A model generated the notes under the pieces. That model had not been told where the DNA came from and did not search any database. It was given only the letters and a program-made list of their open reading frames with translations. Shown in pieces: positions 58,188 to 64,000 of a stretch of 64,000 nucleotides of DNA; positions within the stretch are counted from its first letter, which is position 1, and each line of letters opens with the position of its first letter. Where the stretch lies: the NCBI GenBank assembly GCA_963682175.1, contig OY821777.1:21348001-21412000 (forward strand), read 5' to 3'. The translations under genes and the position numbers were made by a program. This DNA comes from Triglochin maritima (Eukaryota; Streptophyta; Magnoliopsida; Alismatales; Juncaginaceae).

Positions 58188-59766
58188 TGATTAGTAGCAG
58201 ATGATGCATCATATTCATGTTATATATCCTTTATTTTATCCCAATATTGTGTTACTCGAGTTGTTGTTTGTAGTGTTTCAGGAGTTAGGTAATAAAGAAG
58301 AGGAAGGGAACAAAAAGGACCTAAATGTTACAAGTATGGACTGATTTGGAAGGTTCTGGACATATTTGTATTGCACAAGGACTGGATCGCAAATCAGTAA
58401 CGACGCAAGTGCAAACCCGGAGGGACCTGATTGTGAAGTGCAAAATATGTTGACACGTGACCTGAATCAGATCAGTATTTTGTCAATTAAACTCAAAGTG
58501 ATTCGAGCCAGCAAACCAGGACTTCACCCCACGTGCCAAATGAAGCAATAAAGGGGGACACAAAATTTCTGCCCGATCGGATCCATTTGATCCATGACTG
58601 GCGGATTTGGATCCACCACTAGCGGATCAAAATGGTCCATGGTCCAAATGCTCTCAAATTTTGGTTGCAGTTTGGGTTGTCGGGTCAAAGCATTCCTGGA
58701 CTATCAGATATGATTTAGAGTCGTCCAACTGTTCCCCGATTAATCCTAACCCTATATTAGTCTATATATACCATTGTAATCCCACCTCTCCCTCTTCTTC
58801 TTGCTTCTCCATTAGTTTTAGGTTTCGTTTTGCTCCTGATTAGTGTAGTTGGAGGAGAAGAAGCATACTTTGTAATTCTTTCATTTCAATCAAGTGTGAG
58901 TTTTATTCTACGAATACATGTCTTTTACTTTGATGCAATTTCTTTAATGATGTTGTTTGTTTAATCTTGTTTTCAATCATTTTCATTATGGGTTCATGTT
59001 ATTTATATGTTTCCTTTAGTGTAGAGATCAGTAGAGAGTAGTCCATCCCCATTGGGAGGTGGAGAAGAAGGTGATTTGATCATACAATGGATTAGTGTGT
59101 TAATCTTAATCCTTTTAGCCTTACATGATTTCCATAACCATTTTATGGGATTTCACTCTTATCTTTGATGTGCTAATGCTCTTGAGTGAAGCTTAGTACA
59201 TGCTTAGATTAGGGGGCCTATTTTATATGGAATAATGAGGTGAGGATAAGGATGGAGTGGAAGAAGGGAACAAGGCATGCGCATGCATGTGCTCATGTTG
59301 GCTTTATCTTAATTAATGTCTTGTATGCTTTAATGATTCTGATAAATCTTATTTCATGTGGAGGCATAGTTGCATTTGAGTGATGATGCATGTGAACATA
59401 TTAGCTTCATTTCAATTATTGTCTTGTATGTTTTAATGATAAGGGTTTATCTTATTTCATGTGGAGGCAAAGTTGGAGTTGAGTTTTATGGATTTCATGT
59501 ATGACATGTTTTGATGAGCACATTTGAACATACTACACCACACATTTTCATTTCCATGTTCTTTCTATACCGCCCAAGGGGTTTTGTTTTATTGTTTGTT
59601 ACCTAATTTCCTACATGTTGTAGTTTGATTCAGATCACATCTCTCTCTTCTTATCCCCCACTCGAGTATCTCAAACCCGACTCACACACACTCCCTGTAG
59701 ACCGACCCGTGCTTGCCACCTCTTCAACACAGTCGTGCACTTGCGGTATTATAACCGATTCAATCA
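58188..59766 (+). repeat. H: 3' LTR, D subfamily
   Basis: TGATTAGTAGC to CCGATTCAATCA, 1579 bp, directly after the PPT. U3 motifs GACTGGCGGAT and CACTAGCGGATC (58598-58628) stand about 410 bp from the start, and CTATATATACC near 58763 is the likely TATA box. The right flank is the leader of G. Confidence 0.85.
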
Positions 59767-59951
59767 ACTCACCAAATCCACCACTGGCGGATGGTTTGGG
59801 GATTGTGGTCCCCAAACTCCTCTTGGATGCTCATTTGTCTCTGTGAATTTCCCTTTCTAGAAACATAACTAAAATGAAAATGTAAGAAAAACCCACCAAA
59901 ATGGTGGAAAAAACAACGACGGTCAACTGCCCGACAACGGCACCAAAAACT
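59767..59951 (-). other. G leader remnant and primer site
   Basis: PBS at 59928-59945 (minus strand TGGTGCCGTTGTCGGGCA, tRNA-Asp type). The motif CCGCCAGTGGTGG (59779-59790 region) stands about 140 nt past it, next to a perfect hairpin GTTTGGGGA-TTGTGG-TCCCCAAAC (59794-59817). H cuts the leader at 59766. Confidence 0.75.
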
Positions 59952-61233
59952 TGTTGTGGAAATAAAGTTCAATACCGCAAGTGCACGATCACAATGAAGT
60001 GGTGTCAAGTACGGGTCGTGTCCTGGAGGAGTGAGTGCGGGTCAATGACAACCATACTCGAGTGGGGGAAGAAAATGGGAGAATGGGGGTATTTAAATTA
60101 AGTGACGACCGCAATGCGAATCAACAGAAACTAATAAAAAAGGAGTCCCGTAAGAGGTGGAGAATGATTGCAAAAGTGTAGATGTGTAAGTTGTGTGTAC
60201 AAAATTTAGTGCTCATGACATGCATAACATGAAAATCATAATGAGCCAAACCCCAACTACGTCTCCACATGAATTAAGATTTAACATCATCATTAAAATT
60301 TACAAGACATTAATCGAGATAAGGCCAAACAAGAGCACATGCTCCCACATGCCATATACTTATCCCTCTACTCACTCCAATCTTATCATCACCTCATCAT
60401 TCCCCATAAAGAAGGCTTACTAACCAAAGCATGTGCTAGACATTCATTAAGTCCATTAGTATATCAAAGGCAAGAGTGAGGAACCCAACAAAATGGCTAT
60501 GGAAATCATGTGAAGCTCCAAGATTAAAATTAAAACACACAAATCTCACAACATTCATACTTCACACCATTCTGCACCACTCAATGGGGAAGGATTACTC
60601 ACTAATCAACATATTAACCAAAGAAACAACAATATAAAAACATCACATAACAAGTAAAGAAGTCTAGATTAAAAGTAGAAGTAAACAACAACAACTTTCA
60701 TTAATGAAGAGAGGTGTAGATGAATCTGGAAACAATCTGACGGCTGTAATTGATTTCTCTATGGTCTGGTGCACCCAATTAATCATGTTCGATCAACGAG
60801 AGAAGTTGGGGAGGATTTGGACCGACAAGATCTGCCACTGGAAAATTTTCATCCTCCATTGGTAGACCTGGTTGGTCTGATTTGCCCCGATTTCTCTTAG
60901 AAACTTAAGTGTTCTATTTTACACGTGGGGTGCACTCTAAGTTCACTGATATTGAGGGATTTTTGCGTCAGAAATGTTTTCCTTATGTTCAGGGTCCTTC
61001 GAGTTTCTTCTGGGTCCTTTCTGAATTGCGGATGGGTCATTGAGCATGACAAACATGTCCAATATGCTTCAATAAGGCCCTTTCTTTTTCGTATTTCAAT
61101 CATTTTCTCTTCATTTCTCTTCTTTATTACATAAAACCTAAGAAACACATGAAACGAACACTCGAGTAGCACAAAATTAGGGTGAAATAAAGGATAAATA
61201 GCATGAATGCAATATATGATATGCTACTAATCA
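59952..61233 (-). repeat. G: LTR flanked by a PBS on one side and a PPT on the other
   Basis: TGTTGTGGAAATAAAG to CTACTAATCA, 1282 bp. The PBS-leader lies to its left and the PPT block to its right, both in minus orientation, so it is at once the 5' LTR of one element and the 3' LTR of the next. U5 hairpin arms are CAC/GTG in place of the CCGC/GCGG seen in A-type LTRs. Confidence 0.82.
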
Positions 61234-61461
61234 AATACCCCCACACTTACCTTTTATTAGTACCGAGCAAAACAAAAGAAAGAGAAAATATGAAAGAAAG
61301 GAAAAGCATACGAAAAATAGGAAATCATAACTCACTTTCGTAGGAATCACTATTGCACTTAGCATGCGCAACAAGTTGTTAAACCTCCTTATCGCCAAAG
61401 AGGAGTGGTATCTCCTGAGGGTTTTCAACATATATACCCACAAAATCTGAACATTGATGCA
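61234..61461 (-). other. Polypurine tract and end of a 3' block, minus strand
   Basis: PPT complement AATACCCCCACACTT at 61234-61248, then the conserved segment near GAGTGGTATCTCCTGAGGG. Cut at 61461 by LTR fragment I. Confidence 0.8.
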
Positions 61462-61565
61462 TGATTAATAGCATATCATAGAATACATTCATTCTATATC
61501 GTTTATTTTACCTCGTATATGTGTTACTCGAGTGTTTGTTTGATGTGTTTCAGGTTTTAGGTAAT
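61462..61565 (+). repeat. I: first 104 bp of a D-like LTR
   Basis: Starts TGATTAATAGCATATCATAG and is cut by the start of LTR J. The same LTR type restarts at 63190. Confidence 0.72.
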
Positions 61566-62514
61566 TGATTAGTAGCATATCATACATCACATTCATGTTA
61601 TATATCCTTTATTTTACCCCAATTGTTGGCTACTCGAGTGTTGGTTTATGGTGTTTCCTGTATTAGGTAATAAAGAAGAGAAAGTAAGAGAAAATGACCT
61701 AAATGTAAGAACAAATGACTCAAATGAAGCAAAATGGACTTGTTTGTCATACACAAGGACTCATCAATAAAAGGAAGGACAGAGATGAAATCCAGAGGGA
61801 CCTGAGCGCACAGAAATCATTTCGGGAGCAAAAATCCCTCAATACCATGATCTTGAAGAGCATTTGGGCAATTAAGAAAAAACATGCTCAAACCAGTGGA
61901 CCACGAGTGCACCCGACATGCCAAATACATCAATGAAGATACTGAGCAAGTCAGTGGTGGAGTTTGATCCAAATCATCTTCAATTTCAAATGTGGCTCGG
62001 ACTTGATTAATTCGGTGCACCAGACTACAGAGAAATTAATAAGTGGTCGGATTCCTTCCAAATCCATCCAAACCTTTATCTCTTCTACAAATAGACTTGT
62101 AATGCCTCATTTCTTCTAGTTCCTCTGTCTCCTCCTAAGGTAAGTTTCTTTTCTTGTTTTGTAGAGTAGGTTTTATTTCTTGTTTATTAGAGTAGGTTTT
62201 AGTTTCTTAATTAGTAATGTAGAGGAGGAGAAGAGGAGTGACCTTGTAATCTTTTATTTTAATCTAGTTTTCTACATTTCCATTATGTTTTGGGTTGTCT
62301 TTTTGTTTTTTTGAGTTTAGAGATGAGTAGGGACTAGTCCATTCCTATTGGGGGTGGACAAGAAGGTGATGTGATTATGTGATGAATTAAGTGTGTGTGT
62401 TAATCCTAACCTTTGAACCTCACATGAGTTTCATAACCATCTCATGGGATTTTCACTCTTATCTTTGATGTACTAATGCTCTTGAGTGATGCTTAGCACG
62501 TGCTTATATTAGTG
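61566..62514 (+). repeat. J: 5' LTR fragment, D-like
   Basis: Starts TGATTAGTAGCATATCATAC and follows the D-type LTR up to about GCTTATATTAGTG, where it breaks into gag sequence. U5, PBS and leader are deleted. Confidence 0.78.
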
Positions 62515-62625
62515 TGGCTGAGTTGTCTTTAAATTGGTGTAATATGAGAGAAGCACCAACTGCTAGACCATCATCTAGTTGTGTCGGATCATATGTTGGT
62601 CAAAAACTGAGACATAATTAAGTAT
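62515..62625 (+). pseudogene. J gag fragment, family 2
   Basis: About 30 codons (62540-62620) read NMREAPTARPSSSCVGSYVGQ, matching residues 53-73 of the A7 protein. It is joined on one side to LTR and on the other to the 3' block. Confidence 0.75.
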
Positions 62626-63189
62626 GGTGTTATGTCTTCTCGCACGACTCCTATCACTTGGGAAATTAAGTCTGATGGGTCTTAGAGCCTGGTGCTTTCG
62701 AGTCATCTAAATTGGGAGGCACCGACCAAACTCCCGTTACACGAGTGGTGGGGATCACCCTATATGGACTTTACACTTTGTATCACTTAAGAATGTTAAG
62801 ATTTCCCATGTCTTTTAGCTAAGTCCTAAATTAACTTGCACGAATGGTTCACTATGCTAGGTGTGTCGACAAAATACATATATATAGTCGGCCAATAGGA
62901 TTAGCGTGTCCAATGATCGACTAAATTAGGTCCATCGAGTCATTTTTCTATGTTGAATAATGCATCAATGTTCAGATTTTATGGGTATATCCTCCGAAAA
63001 CCCTCTGGAGACACCACTCCTTCTCCATGGCGACAGGGAGGTTTAACGGCTTATTGGACATGCTAAGTGCAACCATGATTCCTACGAAAGTGAGTTAAAA
63101 TTTCTTGTTTGTTGTATGCTTTTCCTTTCTTGTATTTTTTTCTTTATTTGTTTTGCTTGGGACTAGCAAAAGGTAAGTGTGGGGGTATT
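62626..63189 (+). other. J 3' block and polypurine tract
   Basis: Contains CTCCTATCACTTGGGAAA, GGTGCTTTCGAGTCATCTAA and AACTCCCGTTACACGAGTGG, the most conserved parts of the 3' block, and ends with AAGTGTGGGGGTATT (63175-63189). Confidence 0.82.
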
Positions 63190-63606
63190 TGATTAATAGC
63201 ATTATCATACATCGTATTCATGTTATATATCCTTTATTTTACCCCAATTGCGTGCTACTCGAGTGTTGGTTTGTGGTGTTTCACGTATTAGGTAATAATG
63301 AAGAGAAAGGAAGAGAAAATGACCTAAATGTAAGAAGAAATGGCTCAAATGAAGTAAAATGGACTAGTTTGTCATGCACATGACCTTCTGAAATTCCAGA
63401 CGGACCCAGATGAAATCCAGAGGGAACTGAACACACGGAAAACATTTCGGGAGCAAAAATCCCTCGATACCATGATTTTAAACAGTTTTGGGGCAATTAA
63501 GACCAAACGGGCTCAAACTAGCGAACCAGGACTGTATCCCACATGCCAAATACATCAATTAAGATACTCAGCAAATTTGGGGCGGATCAGACCAATCTGA
63601 TCCGCC
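63190..63606 (+). repeat. J: 3' LTR, truncated at the U3 palindrome
   Basis: Starts TGATTAATAGC directly after the PPT. At 63581-63606 it has a perfect hairpin GGCGGATCAGA-CCAA-TCTGATCCGCC, about 390 bp from the LTR start, the same position as in A1, E and H. What follows no longer matches D-type LTRs. Confidence 0.78.
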
Positions 63607-64000
63607 AGTGGTGTATTTTGATGCTTTTGTTTATAAACTTGATCCTTTTGTTGAGATGAATTGTTTAGGTGATCGTCCTTTTCCGCCTTGAGCTCCTTTG
63701 GAGCACAAAGCCTTGTCGTCTCTTGGAGGTGGAGGAGATCAGGTACCATAGATGGAGTTCCTCGGTCCACTTCCACTACCATGTAGACCATCTCCTCCTC
63801 CTCCAACCAAGGAGGAAGAGGGTCCCGATCGAGAGCGAGTTATGGGAGTACCACCACCCCTAGCTTGACAGGATCGACCGATGACTATGTGAGAACGGAT
63901 ACATCCTATTCAGGCTGGACAACCTTCTTGCATATTTCTCCCCCTATTCGCGGGAATGACTATGAATTTAAACATTAATATGTGAGCATGCTTCCTATCT
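63607..64000 (+). pseudogene. Leader and gag start (family 1 like), runs off the window
   Basis: After the palindrome comes leader-like sequence (GATGCTTTTG). From about 63890 the plus strand reads RIHPIQAGQPSCIF, RGNDYEFKH, a stop in place of a glutamine codon, and YVSMLP, the beginning of the capsid-type gag seen in A1, B and E. Several stops occur in 63800-63890. The protein continues outside the window. Confidence 0.65.

Noticed and set aside
62640..62770. tRNA-like or structured hairpin in the conserved 3' block (ACTCCCGTTACACGGG)
   Set aside because: A 5-bp stem can be drawn in A1, but the changes in A5 and J break pairs instead of compensating.
1..64000. tRNA, rRNA or snRNA genes (prompted by USE motifs)
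   Set aside because: The USE-TATA pairs are all inside LTRs at the expected promoter place, and no snRNA-like sequence follows. No tRNA cloverleaf was noticed by eye; a tRNAscan run would settle this.
1..64000. CRISPR array or prokaryotic features
   Set aside because: Repeats are LTRs and their internal repeats; nothing has the regular repeat-spacer form.

Overview
This window is plant nuclear DNA made almost entirely of layered LTR retrotransposons, with one small CACTA-type DNA transposon and no host gene that I can recognise. The flowering-plant call rests on three things: a Ty3/gypsy chromovirus with a tRNA-iMet-type primer site, a swarm of gag-bearing elements with tRNA-Asp-type primer sites, and a 3-bp-TSD CACTA element. 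The species cannot be told. The density of nesting suggests pericentromeric or other heterochromatic DNA.

Layout, using my own labels. 1-1551 plus 13789-19715 is chromovirus C on the minus strand, with LTRs of about 2.3 kb. It is split by A1 (1557-13788, minus, TSD ATGCT), and one LTR of A1 is split by B (2546-6238, plus, TSD TTGGG). 19716-25898 is A2 (minus), followed by an LTR fragment L, a relic of a UBN2-type gag (about 26845-27262) and the start of a plus-strand copy A4. 28396-42006 is a tandem pair A5/A7 (minus) joined at a 29-bp LTR remnant; A5 carries a CACTA element (30879-31653) and a solo LTR A6 (31663-33231, TSD CATCC). 42007-49472 holds LTR D1, a chromovirus-LTR-like fragment F, element E (plus, gag-protease) and LTR D2. 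49473-53963 is a gag relic M split by a 3.1-kb solo LTR N (50183-53282, TSD TACCC). 53964-57634 is an AT-rich inverted and directly repeated block K. 57635-64000 is a tangle of element ends H, G, I and J plus the start of another gag.

Except for C (which has gag, protease, RT, RNase H, integrase and a chromodomain remnant, all broken), N, K and the UBN2 relic, these elements belong to one superfamily of gag-only, non-autonomous retrotransposons (Tat/Athila-like, often called TR-GAG or LARD-like). They share a tRNA-Asp-type PBS, an identical PPT, a long conserved non-coding 3' block and a U5 signature, but no RT or integrase. Two protein forms occur: family 1 (capsid region, zinc knuckle, protease, C-terminal module) in A1, B and E, and a shortened family 2 (zinc knuckle, coiled coil and C-terminal module only) in A2, A5, A7 and M. 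A7 keeps an intact 498-codon family-2 ORF.

The most unusual signals are cis elements of this superfamily. Subfamily-specific palindromes occur both in U3 and about 130-175 nt downstream of the PBS, and the two copies change together between subfamilies. Several deletion junctions sit on these palindromes. In the A and E subfamilies the promoters carry the plant U-snRNA upstream sequence element (GTCCCACATCG) at a fixed 31-32 bp from a TATA box. A possible 5' splice site is conserved in the leaders, and an in-frame TAG is shared at the gag/protease junction. All functional readings are inference from sequence alone.
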